Assembly (NCBI RefSeq): GCF_024055605.1
Contig: NZ_JAMXLX010000001.1
Coordinates: forward strand, 682,001-746,000
DNA from: Ciceribacter sichuanensis
GTDB lineage: Bacteria > Pseudomonadota > Alphaproteobacteria > Rhizobiales > Rhizobiaceae
DNA length: 64,000 bases
Direction of reading: 5' to 3'
In this document: in pieces, positions 18,262 through 27,848 of the stretch
Position numbering within the stretch: position 1 is the stretch's first letter
Layout: every line of letters begins with the position of its first letter
Position numbers and translations under genes: made by a program
The notes under the pieces: model-generated
What the model was told of the DNA's origin: nothing
Seen by the model: the letters and a program-made list of their open reading frames with translations, nothing else
Databases searched by the model: none

Positions 18262-18361
18262 ACACGGCATGTGGTTTCCCCCGGTGGCGGATGTCTTCTA
18301 CGCGTGGCGGTCCGGCGCTAGGATCCGGGCCGGTCACGGGAAAGCCAGGAGGAGCGCGGCT

Positions 18362-19114
18362 ATGCGCGGTGCGGTCAAGGCGACCATCGTCGGTTCGGTG
18401 ACATTGGCCGCTGCATGCGCGGCTTTTATTCTCTATAAAACGGAAATGGCTCCCTTCCGTTCTCCATCGCTTGAAGATTTCCCGGTCCAGGGCATCGACG
18501 TCAGCCATCATCAGGGCGAGATCGACTGGCGGAAGGTCGCGGCCCTTCCCAATGTCCGCTTTGCCATCATCAAGGCGACCGAGGGCGGCGATTTCAGGGA
18601 TCGCAGGTTTGCGGAAAACTGGAGGCAGGCGAAGGATGCCGGTCTTGTGCGCGGCGCTTACCACTTCTTCACCTTCTGCCGACCGGGGCGAGATCAGGCC
18701 CGGAACGTCATCGCCACGGTTCCAAGGGAGGAGGGGACGCTGCCGATCGCGGTCGACATCGAGTTTCATGGAAATTGCGACAAGGTGCCGACGGTCGACG
18801 AGCTGGCGGGTGAACTGAACGCCTTCATGGATGGGATCAGGGGTACGTTCCCGCAAAAGCCGATCTTCTATGTGACGCAGGACTTCCGCGACCGCTATCT
18901 GAAGGGCAACGAGCCGCTTTTTCCGGAGCATTATCTCTGGCTCCGAAGCATTTCCCGGGAGCCGGAGCAGGAAGGTTGCAAAGAATGGTCCATCTGGCAG
19001 TTCGCCGATAACGGCATCCTCGACGGCATAGAGGGGCCGGTGGACTTGAACGTCCTATGCCCCTCGGAAGCGGGATTTTCCCATCTCTTTGCGCCTGTCG
19101 CCGAGAACAACTGA
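18362..19114 (+). CDS. GH25 family lysozyme (muramidase)
   Basis: 250 residues. The start ATG at 18362 has AGGAGGAG seven bases upstream. Residues 6-25 form an N-terminal anchor or signal helix. The catalytic domain begins GIDVSHHQGEIDWRKV (Asp46) and carries VDIEFHGN (Asp132, Glu134), the acid pair of glycoside hydrolase family 25, which cleaves the MurNAc-GlcNAc bond of peptidoglycan. The WSIWQFADNG segment near the C-terminus is another family marker. With a membrane anchor and no phage genes nearby, it is more likely a cell-wall remodelling enzyme than a phage endolysin. It ends 2 bp from the convergent EamA gene. Confidence 0.9.
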   Translation: MRGAVKATIVGSVTLAAACAAFILYKTEMAPFRSPSLEDFPVQGIDVSHHQGEIDWRKVAALPNVRFAIIKATEGGDFRDRRFAENWRQAKDAGLVRGAYHFFTFCRPGRDQARNVIATVPREEGTLPIAVDIEFHGNCDKVPTVDELAGELNAFMDGIRGTFPQKPIFYVTQDFRDRYLKGNEPLFPEHYLWLRSISREPEQEGCKEWSIWQFADNGILDGIEGPVDLNVLCPSEAGFSHLFAPVAENN

Positions 19115-19116
19115 GA

Positions 19117-20004
19117 TCAGTTCGCCACCTGCGCCTTGGGTTTCAGCGGCAGCAGGCCAAGCACCAGCGAACAGCCGGCGATGATGACCGCTGCGCCGAC
19201 AAGCTGCATCGCCGTCAGCTGTTCGCCAAGCACCAGTGCCCCGATCACGACGGCAACGACAGTTACCGCAAATTCGACGCTGATCGTGCGGGTGGCGCCG
19301 ATGCGGCTGACGAGGCCAAAATAGGCGACATAGGTGAGCGAACTCATGACCCCGGCGAGTACGACGAGATAGAGGTAATCGATTGCGGCGGGCGAGGTGG
19401 GAACCGGGACGAAATAGACCAGTGGCAAGGTCAGCAGCCCGCCCCATAGGAAGGAGCCTACGGTGACCTCCCATGCGCCGGTGTTGCGCAGGTAACGGCT
19501 GGCATAATTGCTGCCGAACGCGGCCGAGAAGGTGGAAAACAGCATTCCTAGGCAGCCGAGCAGGAAGGAGGCATCGATCGGAACCGCGGGGAAACCCACG
19601 AGCATAACGATGCCGACCGTGCCGAGCAGCAGGCCCACGACGCGCGGCGGCGTGATGCGCTCTATGCCCCATAGCTGCCCGATAATCATCGAAAACAGGG
19701 GAATGGCGGCAACGAAGATCGCGGCCATGGCGGTGCCGATCAACGGCGTGGAATAGGAAAGGCCAATGAGCTGCCCCGCAACCGTGGTCGCGCCAACGAT
19801 CAAAAGCGGCAGCCAGCCGACGCTGAAATCCAGTTTGCGCCGGGTAAGCTTGGCCGCGGCCAGTAGGATGAGGCCTGCAAGGAAGCAGCGGAACGTGACC
19901 GCGCCGATCCAGCCGAAGGCATGAACGACTTTCAGCAGCAACAGGAATGACATACCCCAGGCAATCGCGAGGAAACTATAGGCTGCGATGTCTCTGGGTT
20001 GCAT
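19117..20004 (-). CDS. EamA-family drug/metabolite transporter
   Basis: 295 residues, about ten hydrophobic helices in two EamA repeats. The first repeat begins AAYSFLAIAWGMSFLLLLKV and the second follows DYLYLVVLAGVMSSLTYVAYF with the typical GEQLTAMQLVGAAVIIAG end near residue 265. An inner-membrane exporter or importer of an unknown metabolite. It differs from the RarD-type member at 5 kb. It is transcribed away from the SDR gene region on the same strand, 51 bp downstream of it. Confidence 0.86.
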   Translation of the reverse strand: MQPRDIAAYSFLAIAWGMSFLLLLKVVHAFGWIGAVTFRCFLAGLILLAAAKLTRRKLDFSVGWLPLLIVGATTVAGQLIGLSYSTPLIGTAMAAIFVAAIPLFSMIIGQLWGIERITPPRVVGLLLGTVGIVMLVGFPAVPIDASFLLGCLGMLFSTFSAAFGSNYASRYLRNTGAWEVTVGSFLWGGLLTLPLVYFVPVPTSPAAIDYLYLVVLAGVMSSLTYVAYFGLVSRIGATRTISVEFAVTVVAVVIGALVLGEQLTAMQLVGAAVIIAGCSLVLGLLPLKPKAQVAN

Positions 20005-20055
20005 GGGAAACTCTGCAAGGCGGTTGGGACGGCCGTCGGATCGCCCTCGATGGGC

Positions 20056-20796
20056 TCACTCCGGCAGGCGGTAGTCGACGATCCTGTTCTCGCGGACGAC
20101 GAAAAGCTTGCCCGTTTCCGTCTGATCCGGTCCGCAAAGCGGCAGAAGCTTTGCGGCGACCTCGGAGGGGTGCGGCAGGGTTTCCGGATCCTCGCCCGGC
20201 ACCGCCTGGGCGCGCATTGCAGTGCGGGTTGCGCCGGGGTCGATCGAGAGGATGCGTAGCGGCAACCGCTGCGTCTCGGCTGCCCAGGTGCGGGCAAGCG
20301 CTTCGACGGCAGCCTTCGATACCGAATAGGCGCCCCAGAACGGGCGGCACTTGTGGGCCGCGCCGGAAGACAGGATCAGCGCGCGGCCGGCATCGGACTT
20401 GCTGATCAGCGGAGCGACCGACCGGATTAGCCGCCATGTCGCAGTAACGTTGATGTTCATCACCTTTTCGAACACCTTGGCCTCGATGTGATCGACTGGC
20501 GAGATGACGCCGAGCACGCCGGCATTGGCGACGAGAATGTCGAGCTTGCCCCAACGTTCATGGATCGAACCACCGAGCGCATCGATTGCGTTCATGTCAG
20601 CGAGATCGAATGGCACGAGCGTAGCCGAGCCGCCGGCCTTCTTGATTGCGTCGTCGAGTTCTTCAAGCCCGCCGACAGTGCGCGCGCAGGCGATGACATG
20701 AGCACCGGCCTTCGCCAGTTCGAGCGCGGTAAAGTAGCCGATGCCCCGCGAAGCGCCGGTGACGAGCGCGATGCGGCCCTTCAGGTCAACTGTCAT
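20056..20796 (-). CDS. Short-chain dehydrogenase/reductase
   Basis: 246 residues of the classical SDR fold. LVTGASRGIGYFTA (residues ~11-24) binds the NAD(P) cofactor, NAG near residue 90 is the NNAG-type motif, and Ser with YSVSKAAVEALAR (Tyr and Lys near 155-159) is the catalytic set. It catalyses an unknown carbonyl/alcohol redox step in the cytoplasm. In Rhizobiaceae an SDR gene commonly follows purF as here, 27 bp downstream, so the position is probably ancestral. Confidence 0.9.
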   Translation of the reverse strand: MTVDLKGRIALVTGASRGIGYFTALELAKAGAHVIACARTVGGLEELDDAIKKAGGSATLVPFDLADMNAIDALGGSIHERWGKLDILVANAGVLGVISPVDHIEAKVFEKVMNINVTATWRLIRSVAPLISKSDAGRALILSSGAAHKCRPFWGAYSVSKAAVEALARTWAAETQRLPLRILSIDPGATRTAMRAQAVPGEDPETLPHPSEVAAKLLPLCGPDQTETGKLFVVRENRIVDYRLPE

Positions 20797-20823
20797 GATA
20801 TGCCTGTCTCTTGTCTCTGGCGT

Positions 20824-22314
20824 TCAGCCGTTGCTGGCGAGCATCGAGAGCTTGTTGCCCATCGCTTCGCCGTTCTTGTCGAGAAGACGGGTCGGATAGT
20901 CGCCGGTGAAATAGTGATCGGTGAACTGCGGCCGGGCCGCATTGCGATCCTCGCCGCCGACGGCGCGGTAGAGGCCGTTGATCGACAGGAAGGCGAGCGA
21001 ATCGACGCCGATATACTTCGCCATGGCTGCGACGTCCGCATACTGGTTGGCGAGCAGCTTGTCCGCATCCGGCGTGTCGATGCCGTAGAAGTCTGGATAG
21101 AAGATCATCGGCGAGGCGACGCGCAGATGCACTTCCTTCGCGCCGGCTTCGCGGATCATCTGCACGATTTTGAGCGAGGTCGTGCCGCGCACGATGCTGT
21201 CGTCCACCAGCACTACGCGCTTGCCTTCGATCATCGCACGGTTGGCCGAATGCTTCAGCTTTACACCGAAGGCGCGGATCTGCTGGGTCGGCTCGATGAA
21301 GGTGCGGCCCACATAGTGGTTGCGGATGATGCCGTATTCGAAAGGAATGCCGCTCTGCTGGGCGTAGCCGAGTGCCGCCGGCGTGCCGCCATCGGGAACC
21401 GGCACGACGACATCACCCTCAACCGGGGCTTCCTTGGCGAGGTTGCTGCCCATGTTCTTGCGCGTCGTATAGACGTTACGACCGCCAACGATCGAGTCCG
21501 GCCGGGCGAAGTAGACATATTCGAACAGGCAGAGCCGCTCCGGCTGGGTTTTGCTTGGCTTGCGGGCATCGACGGTGATCGAGCCGTCCGGCTGTATCTC
21601 GCAGATGATGACTTCGCCGTTCTCGACGTCACGGATGAACTTGGCGCCGATGATGTCGAGCGCACAGGTTTCCGAGCAGAAGATCGGCTTGCCGTCGAGT
21701 TCGCCCATGACGAGCGGACGGATGCCGATCGGATCGCGGGCGGCGATGAGCTTGGTGCGCGTCATCGCCAGCATGGAATAGCCGCCCTCCATCTGCCGGA
21801 TGGCGTCGATGAAGCGGTCCGATGTGGAGGAGTGGCGTGAGCGGGCGATCAGGTGAAGCACGACTTCCGTGTCGGAGGTCGACTGACAGATGGCGCCGGT
21901 GGCGATGATCTGGCGGCGCAGCGTCAGGCCGTTTGTGAAGTTGCCGTTATGGGCGATGGCGATGCCGCCTTCTTCCAGCTCGGCGAACAGCGGCTGCACG
22001 TTGCGCATGGCGACTTCGCCGGTGGTGGAGTAGCGCGTATGGCCGATCGACATGCTGCCGGGCAGGCGAGCGAGCGTTGCCGGATTGGTGTAGTGGTCAC
22101 CGACGAGGCCCATATGGCGTTCCTGATGGAACCGCTTGCCGTCGAAGGAAACGATACCGGCTGCTTCCTGCCCGCGATGCTGCAGGGCATGCAGGCCGAG
22201 CGCCGTGAGGGTCGCGGCGTCGGGATGGCCCAAAATGCCGAACACCCCGCACTCTTCATGCAGGGTGTCGTCATCGAGACCGAATGCGAAATCGGAATGG
22301 GTGGACTGGATCAT
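20824..22314 (-). CDS. purF: Amidophosphoribosyltransferase
   Basis: 496 residues. Cys22 in HEECGVFGI is the N-terminal nucleophile of the class II glutamine amidotransferase domain after removal of a 21-residue propeptide. The C-terminal half is a PRTase domain with VVLVDDSIVRGTTS near residue 365. The enzyme makes 5-phosphoribosylamine from PRPP and glutamine, the committed step of purine synthesis. The ATG at 22314 precedes a typical short propeptide. It sits between cvpA (125 bp upstream) and the SDR gene; cvpA-purF adjacency is widely conserved. Confidence 0.97.
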   Translation of the reverse strand: MIQSTHSDFAFGLDDDTLHEECGVFGILGHPDAATLTALGLHALQHRGQEAAGIVSFDGKRFHQERHMGLVGDHYTNPATLARLPGSMSIGHTRYSTTGEVAMRNVQPLFAELEEGGIAIAHNGNFTNGLTLRRQIIATGAICQSTSDTEVVLHLIARSRHSSTSDRFIDAIRQMEGGYSMLAMTRTKLIAARDPIGIRPLVMGELDGKPIFCSETCALDIIGAKFIRDVENGEVIICEIQPDGSITVDARKPSKTQPERLCLFEYVYFARPDSIVGGRNVYTTRKNMGSNLAKEAPVEGDVVVPVPDGGTPAALGYAQQSGIPFEYGIIRNHYVGRTFIEPTQQIRAFGVKLKHSANRAMIEGKRVVLVDDSIVRGTTSLKIVQMIREAGAKEVHLRVASPMIFYPDFYGIDTPDADKLLANQYADVAAMAKYIGVDSLAFLSINGLYRAVGGEDRNAARPQFTDHYFTGDYPTRLLDKNGEAMGNKLSMLASNG

Positions 22315-22439
22315 CGAAGCTCGCCTTTGCTCGCACGGGACAGCTGCAATCTGGAATGCGTTACCACGGCGGCACCGGTCTGTCCCGATCCGGCTGCCTC
22401 CGTCATGCGAATTCTTGCGCGGCCGATGGCCGCGCCGTG

Positions 22440-23042
22440 TCAGTTGCTGGTGGCGGGTGCCGGTGCGTCTTCGGCGGGTGCCTGTTCGCCCGGAGCCTGC
22501 TCTGCCGACGGTTCGCCTGCCGACTCTTCCTTGCCGAGGATGCGCGCGCGGATCTGCGGCTCGATATCCTCCGGCAATACTGCCTCAAGTTTTCCGACGA
22601 GACCATCCAGGAACGGCTTCGTCTTGGCATTGTTGACCCAGTCGGGCCGGTGCTTCACATCGACCAGCCAGTTCCAGAAGGCGACCGCGACGACAAGCAA
22701 CAGAATACCGCGTGCGGCGCCGAAGAGAAAGCCGAGCGTTCGGTCGAGTGCGCCGATACGGCTATCGATGATGAAGTCGGCAATCCGGGTCGTGATGAAC
22801 GAAATAACGATCAGCGCGATGAGGAAGATTGCGCCTGCGGAACCGGCGATCGCGATGCGATCGTCGCTCGTGTAGTTTTTAACGTAGGGCACCAGGATCG
22901 GATAGAGATAGTAGGCGGCGGCTACCGCGCCTGCCCAGCTCGCGATCGAGAGCACTTCGCGTGAAAAGCCGCGTACCATGGCGAGTACGGCGGAAAACAG
23001 AACGACGCCGATGACAATACCGTCGAAAATCGTAATGGGCAT
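22440..23042 (-). CDS. cvpA: CvpA family membrane protein
   Basis: 200 residues from the ATG at 23042, which has GGAG nine bases upstream; a TTG five codons earlier is less likely. Four hydrophobic helices in residues ~5-125 (FDGIVIGVVLFSAVLAMVRGF is the CvpA start) are followed by a soluble tail that ends in an Ala/Pro/Glu-rich, low-complexity region from ~165. CvpA was found as a colicin V production factor and affects envelope stress and purF expression; its mechanism is unclear. It lies just upstream of purF, as in many proteobacteria. Confidence 0.9.
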   Translation of the reverse strand: MPITIFDGIVIGVVLFSAVLAMVRGFSREVLSIASWAGAVAAAYYLYPILVPYVKNYTSDDRIAIAGSAGAIFLIALIVISFITTRIADFIIDSRIGALDRTLGFLFGAARGILLLVVAVAFWNWLVDVKHRPDWVNNAKTKPFLDGLVGKLEAVLPEDIEPQIRARILGKEESAGEPSAEQAPGEQAPAEDAPAPATSN

Positions 23043-23131
23043 TAATACCAACTCCAAGAGTTGCAGGCAGGGCCTGCATCAAGTCACCGTCATCACCGTC
23101 TTCGGCACGCAAGGCATATTGCCCCATTCCG

Positions 23132-24538
23132 TCAGTCGCCGTCCTGCTGCTCCTGGCGGGCCTTCAGCCGGGAACCGGCGATCCGCGCCACAAGATCCGG
23201 CAGGCTTTCCACCTCTTTCCACTTTCCCGCCCCGCCTTTCGGCAGTTCGGACGAGGCCGTGGGCAGAACCGCAGACGAGAAGCCGAGCTTCTCCGCTTCC
23301 TTCAGCCGCTGAGCCGTATGCGCAACCGGCCTGACGGCACCCGACAGGCTGACTTCGCCGAAATAGACGCAATCGGCCGGAAGGGCAAGACCGGCCAGCG
23401 AGGAAACCAGCGCCGAGGCGATCGCCATATCCGCAGCAGGCTCTGAGATGCGGTATCCGCCGGCAACATTCAAGTACACGTCGTGCTGACCGAGCCTCAC
23501 GCCGCAATGGGCTTCCAGCACGGCGAGGATCATGGCGAGCCGCGAACTGTCCCAGCCGACCACCGCGCGGCGCGGCGTGCCGAGCGTCGTCGGAGCGACC
23601 AGTGCCTGCACCTCGACCAGAACGGGGCGGGTGCCCTCCATGCCGGCGAAAACTGCCGCACCCGGGGCTTTCTCGTTGCGCTCGCCGAGGAAGAGTTCGG
23701 AAGGGTTGGCGACTTCACGCAGCCCCTTGTCGGACATCTCGAACACGCCGATTTCATCGGTCGGTCCGAAGCGGTTCTTCACCGTGCGCAGGATGCGGTA
23801 GTGGTGGCCGCGGTCGCCCTCGAAATAGAGAACTGCGTCGACCATGTGCTCGACGACGCGCGGGCCGGCGATCTGTCCGTCCTTGGTGACGTGGCCGACC
23901 AGCACCATGGTTGCGCCCGTCTGCTTGGCGAAGCGGATCATCGCCTGCACGCCGGTGCGGACCTGCGTGACAGTGCCGGGAGCCGATTCGGCCGTGTCGC
24001 TCCACAGGGTCTGGATGGAATCGATGATGACGAGATCCGGGCGCTTACCCTCTGATATCGTTGCGAGAATGTCCTCTACATTGGTCTCCGCAGCAAGCAG
24101 CACATCCGTCTGCGCTGCGTCGAGACGTTGCGCACGAAGCCTGACCTGCGCGACCGCTTCTTCACCCGAAACATAGATGACGCGATGGCCCTTGCGCGAG
24201 AGCGCGGCGGCCGCCTGCATGAGAAGCGTCGACTTGCCGATGCCGGGATCGCCGCCGATCAGCACGGCCGAACCGCGCACGAAACCGCCGCCGGTGGCGC
24301 GGTCGAGTTCGCTCATGCCGGTGGGAATGCGGGGCGCTTCCTCGATCTCGCCGGAAAGAGAAGTGAGCGTCACCGGGCGGCCCTTCTTCGGCGCCTTGCC
24401 GGGCCCCGAGCCGATGCCGCCCATCGGATCTTCCTCGACGATGGTGTTCCACTCGCCGCAGCCGTCGCACTTGCCGGCCCAGCGGCTATGAACGGTTCCG
24501 CAATTCTGGCAGATGAATTGAGTCTTGGCCTTCGCCAT
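23132..24538 (-). CDS. radA: DNA repair protein RadA
   Basis: 468 residues. The N-terminal zinc finger is CxxC...CxxC (Cys10, 13, 24, 27). A RecA-like ATPase follows with Walker A GGDPGIGKSTLL near residue 95 and the RadA-specific KNRFG motif near 262. The C-terminal third is a Lon-like fold with no visible Ser-Lys protease dyad. RadA is a branch-migration helicase in recombinational repair. It lies between alr (98 bp upstream) and cvpA (89 bp downstream), all on the minus strand, in an order common to Rhizobiaceae. Confidence 0.97.
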   Translation of the reverse strand: MAKAKTQFICQNCGTVHSRWAGKCDGCGEWNTIVEEDPMGGIGSGPGKAPKKGRPVTLTSLSGEIEEAPRIPTGMSELDRATGGGFVRGSAVLIGGDPGIGKSTLLMQAAAALSRKGHRVIYVSGEEAVAQVRLRAQRLDAAQTDVLLAAETNVEDILATISEGKRPDLVIIDSIQTLWSDTAESAPGTVTQVRTGVQAMIRFAKQTGATMVLVGHVTKDGQIAGPRVVEHMVDAVLYFEGDRGHHYRILRTVKNRFGPTDEIGVFEMSDKGLREVANPSELFLGERNEKAPGAAVFAGMEGTRPVLVEVQALVAPTTLGTPRRAVVGWDSSRLAMILAVLEAHCGVRLGQHDVYLNVAGGYRISEPAADMAIASALVSSLAGLALPADCVYFGEVSLSGAVRPVAHTAQRLKEAEKLGFSSAVLPTASSELPKGGAGKWKEVESLPDLVARIAGSRLKARQEQQDGD

Positions 24539-24636
24539 CAGGAGGCTTCCCGCGTTTCGTTCAGGGAGAACAAAGAGTGAATATTCGTTTTCCAGTTAGG
24601 ACAAACGACGGAAAGATACAAGTCACCCGGTAGTGA

Positions 24637-25815
24637 TCACTCCGTTTCGTTATAATGACGCTCGTAACGCAGCCCGACAGAGGTCAAAAGTTCGTAACCG
24701 ATCGTTCCGGCGGCGCGCGCCACGTCGTCGAGCGGCATGCTGGGGCCGAAGAGCTCGATATAATCGCCGGCGGCAATCGCGTTGGCGGGAACGTCGGTCA
24801 CGTCGAAGATCGTGAGATCCATGGTCACGCGTCCCGCGACCGGCACATTGTGGCCGGCGATAAAGCCGTAGGCGCCGGCAAGACCGGTCTGGCGCAGGCC
24901 GACGCCGCTGCCGGAAGCAGAGCGCTGATAGCCGTCCGCATAGCCGGCGGAAGCGATGGCAAGGCGGCTGTCGCGGGCAAGTTTCAGGCTCGCGCCATAG
25001 CTCACGCTCTCGCCCGCCTTCGCCTCGCGGATCTGCAGGATGCGGGCTTCCGCCTTGATCGTCGGGCGCATCGGATTGGCCACGCCGCTGACAGCTTCGC
25101 CGCCATATATGGCGATGCCGGGGCGGGTGAGGTCGAAGTGATATTCCGGGCCGAGGAAGATTCCAGCAGAAGCTGAAAGGCTTGAATCGATGCCTTCGAA
25201 AGCTGCGCTAACCTGCCGGAATGATTCAAGCTGTTGGCGGTTCATCGGAGAGGAGGGATCGTCCGCGCAGGCGAGGTGGCTCAGCACAAGCACCGGCGAG
25301 AAACTCGCCGGCCGGGATACGTCGTCGGCGAGCGCCAACGCTTCCTCGATGGACAGGCCGAGACGGTTGAAGCCCGTGTCGACATGCAGCGCGCAGGGGT
25401 GGTCGCCATGTTCCGCCACGGCGGACATCCAGAAAGCGAGCTGTTCTTCCGAGGCGAGAACCGGCACGAGATCGTAATCGAAGAAGAAGTGTTCGGCGCC
25501 CGGCCAGATGCCGGACAGCACGAAGATCCGCGCTTCCGGCGCATAGGCCCGGAGCGTGGCACCCTCCGCCGGTACGGCCACGAAGAAATCGCGGGCGCCG
25601 GCGTGATAGAGAGTGCGGCCGACATCCTCGATGCCGAGTCCGTAGGCGTCCGCCTTGACCACGGCGGCGGCGCGCGCTTTGCCGGATCGCTTCGCCATGT
25701 CGCGCCAGTTGTTGGCAACGGCAGTGAGGTCGATGGTCAGACGCGTGGGGGCGGCGAGAAATTCGTCGGAGGCTTCGGAAAGGTCAAAGGGGTCGGTCAT
25801 TTTTGAAAAATGCAT
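24637..25815 (-). CDS. alr: Alanine racemase
   Basis: 392 residues. PLP attaches to Lys54 in VVKADAYGLG; the second catalytic Tyr lies in ESVSYGASLKL near residue 270. The TIM-barrel N-terminal domain and beta-rich C-terminal domain are of normal length. It interconverts L- and D-alanine for peptidoglycan. The ATG at 25815 and an ATG five codons later at 25800 are both possible; neither has a strong ribosome site. In related genomes alr directly follows dnaB; here about 2.6 kb of accessory genes separate them. Confidence 0.96.
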   Translation of the reverse strand: MHFSKMTDPFDLSEASDEFLAAPTRLTIDLTAVANNWRDMAKRSGKARAAAVVKADAYGLGIEDVGRTLYHAGARDFFVAVPAEGATLRAYAPEARIFVLSGIWPGAEHFFFDYDLVPVLASEEQLAFWMSAVAEHGDHPCALHVDTGFNRLGLSIEEALALADDVSRPASFSPVLVLSHLACADDPSSPMNRQQLESFRQVSAAFEGIDSSLSASAGIFLGPEYHFDLTRPGIAIYGGEAVSGVANPMRPTIKAEARILQIREAKAGESVSYGASLKLARDSRLAIASAGYADGYQRSASGSGVGLRQTGLAGAYGFIAGHNVPVAGRVTMDLTIFDVTDVPANAIAAGDYIELFGPSMPLDDVARAAGTIGYELLTSVGLRYERHYNETE

Positions 25816-25889
25816 GTCTGTTGAGGGAGTGGCGGGACCCTATCACTTTTCTTCAAGACTGGAACGGCCGAAGGCGCTAATATTTGGCG

Positions 25890-26747
25890 ATGCACAATAT
25901 CTCTCAGGCACAAGCCGTCAACGACATGCCGCTGACGAAGATCGAGGCGACGCGCTTCTGGCGCGACGAGCGATTTGGCGACATGGAATGCCTGACCGCC
26001 ACGTTCCAGACCCACGAATACGCGCCGCATTCCCACGAGACCTTTTCGATCGGCGCCATCGAGGCCGGAAGCCAGATCGCGCGGATCCGCGGCAGCCGAG
26101 AGGAAACGGGTCCCGGCCATCTTTATCTCATCAACCCGGAAGTCGTGCACGACGGCGTGCCGGGAGACAGCGGCTATCGCTACAGGATGATCTATCCGGG
26201 CGAGGCGCTGTTTCGCGAGGTGTTGGAAGACGTGACGGGCAGGGCCTGCCACACCACTCCGGCTTTCTCTCGGGAATTGCCGTTTGACGGAGAACTGGCG
26301 CAGGCCTTCAACGACGCCCACCGGCAGCTTGAGGAAAAATCCGGCGCGCTGGAGGCAGAGGAGGGGATGTTCCGAATGCTGGCCACGATCTTCGCCCGTT
26401 ACGGCAGCCACAGCATTACCCCGATCGACACGCGCGAGCGGACCGCGATATCGCGCGCCCGCGATTATCTCACCGAGAATTTCGCTTCCGATATCGGGCT
26501 GGAAGAGGTGGCCGAGGTTGCCGGGCTATCGAGGGCGCATCTGATCCGGGCTTTCCGCAAGGAATTTCACATCACACCCCATGCTTTCCTGACGGATGTC
26601 CGTGTCCGTCAGGCGCGCATGCTGCTCAGGCTCGGCCGTCCCATCGCCGAGGTCGCCTTCGATTGCGGCTTTGCCGATCAGGCCCACTTCAGCCGGCATT
26701 TCAAATCCCGCATCGGCGTCACTCCCGGCCAGTTCCGCGTCGCCTGA
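25890..26747 (+). CDS. AraC-family transcriptional regulator
   Basis: 285 residues from the ATG at 25890. The N-terminal cupin-like domain (HEYAPHSHETFSIGAIEAG, residues ~37-56) is of the arabinose-binding type and probably senses a small ligand. The C-terminal 100 residues carry two helix-turn-helix units: IGLEEVAEVAGLSRAHLIRAF and the FADQAHFSRHFKSRIGVTPGQ end motif. It diverges from alr over a 74-bp gap and converges with the GlxA-like gene. No exporter or enzyme is immediately downstream, so its target is unknown. It is the first gene of an accessory segment inserted in the alr-dnaB interval. Confidence 0.9.
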   Translation: MHNISQAQAVNDMPLTKIEATRFWRDERFGDMECLTATFQTHEYAPHSHETFSIGAIEAGSQIARIRGSREETGPGHLYLINPEVVHDGVPGDSGYRYRMIYPGEALFREVLEDVTGRACHTTPAFSRELPFDGELAQAFNDAHRQLEEKSGALEAEEGMFRMLATIFARYGSHSITPIDTRERTAISRARDYLTENFASDIGLEEVAEVAGLSRAHLIRAFRKEFHITPHAFLTDVRVRQARMLLRLGRPIAEVAFDCGFADQAHFSRHFKSRIGVTPGQFRVA

Positions 26748-26772
26748 CGCGCCGAAAGTGCTTCGCGAGCGG

Positions 26773-27777
26773 TCAGGCGGCTTCCGGCTGACTGTTTTCC
26801 TCGATGAAGCGGGTGCGGTATTCGGTCGGGCTGAGGCCGAGCTTTCGCCTGAAGTGGTGGCGGAGCGTATGGGCCGAGCCGAAGCCGACGGCGCTGGCGA
26901 TCTCCTCCATGCGCGCCGCCCCCTGGCAGAGAAGCTGCCTTGCGGCGGCGACCCGTTCGGCGATGATCCAGTCGCCGGGTGTCGCGCCGGTCGCCTCGGT
27001 GAAGCGGCGAAGAAATGTCCGGCTGCTCATGCGGCACTCTTTCGCCATGTCCCCGATCGTCCATTCGCGGACGAGCGACGCCCTGATCGTGTCGAGCAGG
27101 GGGGCGATTTCGCTGCCTTCGCGCCGGGCGACCGGTCGTTCGAGAAACTGCGCCTGCCCACCCGTCCGATGAGCCGGCATGACGAGCCGGCGCGCAACTG
27201 AATTGGCCGCGGCGGCCCCGAAATCGCGCCTGACGATCTCGATCAGCAGATCGATGCCGGCAGCGCTCCCCGCCGCGGTGAAGATGCCGCCATGGGACCG
27301 GTAGAGCGAAGCTTCATCGACAGTCAGTGAGGGATATCGGTTTCGCAGCGTATCCGCATAGCGCCAGTGGGTTGTTGCCACGCCGTTGTCCAGCAAGCCC
27401 GTTGCGGCGAGAACGAAGGCGCCGGAGCAGAGTGAAACGAGACGCGCGCCGCGCGCATGGGCGGCGCGAAGCCGTTCGCACAGCCCGTCCGAAACGGCGC
27501 TGCCGATACTCCGCCAGCCCGGCACGACAATGACATCGGCTTCTTCCAGCAGTTCCGGTCCCGCATCCGCCGTTACCACCAACCCGCCATGGGCGCGCAT
27601 CGGGCCTTCATCGACGGCGCAACTGGAAAAACGGTACCAGCCCGGTCCCATCTCCGGGCGACTGAGGCCGAAGATCTCCGTCACGATACCGAATTCGAAA
27701 GTGCACAACCCGTCATAGACGAGGGCAACGACGAGAGGGCCGCTAAGGGGAGTATTTGTGTTCGTAGGGCTTGTCAT
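26773..27777 (-). CDS. GlxA-like regulator (DJ-1/PfpI domain plus AraC HTH)
   Basis: 334 residues from the ATG at 27777. Residues ~15-190 form a DJ-1/PfpI amidotransferase-like domain with the nucleophile-elbow segment LVSLCSGAFVLAATGLL, and residues ~230-325 are an AraC-type double HTH ending FGSAHTLRHHFRRKLGLSP. This architecture is the GlxA family of transcriptional regulators, many of which respond to quaternary amines, arginine or related metabolites. It diverges from a rhodanese-domain gene over 85 bp that carry a perfect dyad, so it may control that gene and itself. The frame extends upstream, but that part overlaps the promoter region and is not coding. Confidence 0.9.
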   Translation of the reverse strand: MTSPTNTNTPLSGPLVVALVYDGLCTFEFGIVTEIFGLSRPEMGPGWYRFSSCAVDEGPMRAHGGLVVTADAGPELLEEADVIVVPGWRSIGSAVSDGLCERLRAAHARGARLVSLCSGAFVLAATGLLDNGVATTHWRYADTLRNRYPSLTVDEASLYRSHGGIFTAAGSAAGIDLLIEIVRRDFGAAAANSVARRLVMPAHRTGGQAQFLERPVARREGSEIAPLLDTIRASLVREWTIGDMAKECRMSSRTFLRRFTEATGATPGDWIIAERVAAARQLLCQGAARMEEIASAVGFGSAHTLRHHFRRKLGLSPTEYRTRFIEENSQPEAA

Positions 27778-27827
27778 GATCTTTACGCTTATTGTCAATC
27801 TTGCCAGTTTGCAACGGATGGCTTTCG

Positions 27828-27848
27828 TTCGATGTTTGCCGCATCGAA
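27828..27848. promoter_or_regulatory. Perfect 7-bp dyad overlapping the rhodanese ribosome-binding site
   Basis: TTCGATG and CATCGAA are exact inverted copies spaced by seven bases. The right arm touches the AAAGGAG ribosome site (27847-27853) of the rhodanese gene. It may be an operator for the divergent GlxA-like regulator or an RNA hairpin that limits ribosome access. Confidence 0.45.

Noticed and set aside
18362-19114. Reading the GH25 lysozyme as a prophage remnant
   Set aside because: No phage structural, integrase or holin genes are nearby and the protein has an N-terminal membrane anchor, which fits a chromosomal cell-wall enzyme.
24632-24641. 10-bp palindrome AGTGATCACT at the end of alr
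   Set aside because: Short, overlaps the stop codon, has no loop for a terminator and no other sign of a regulatory role.
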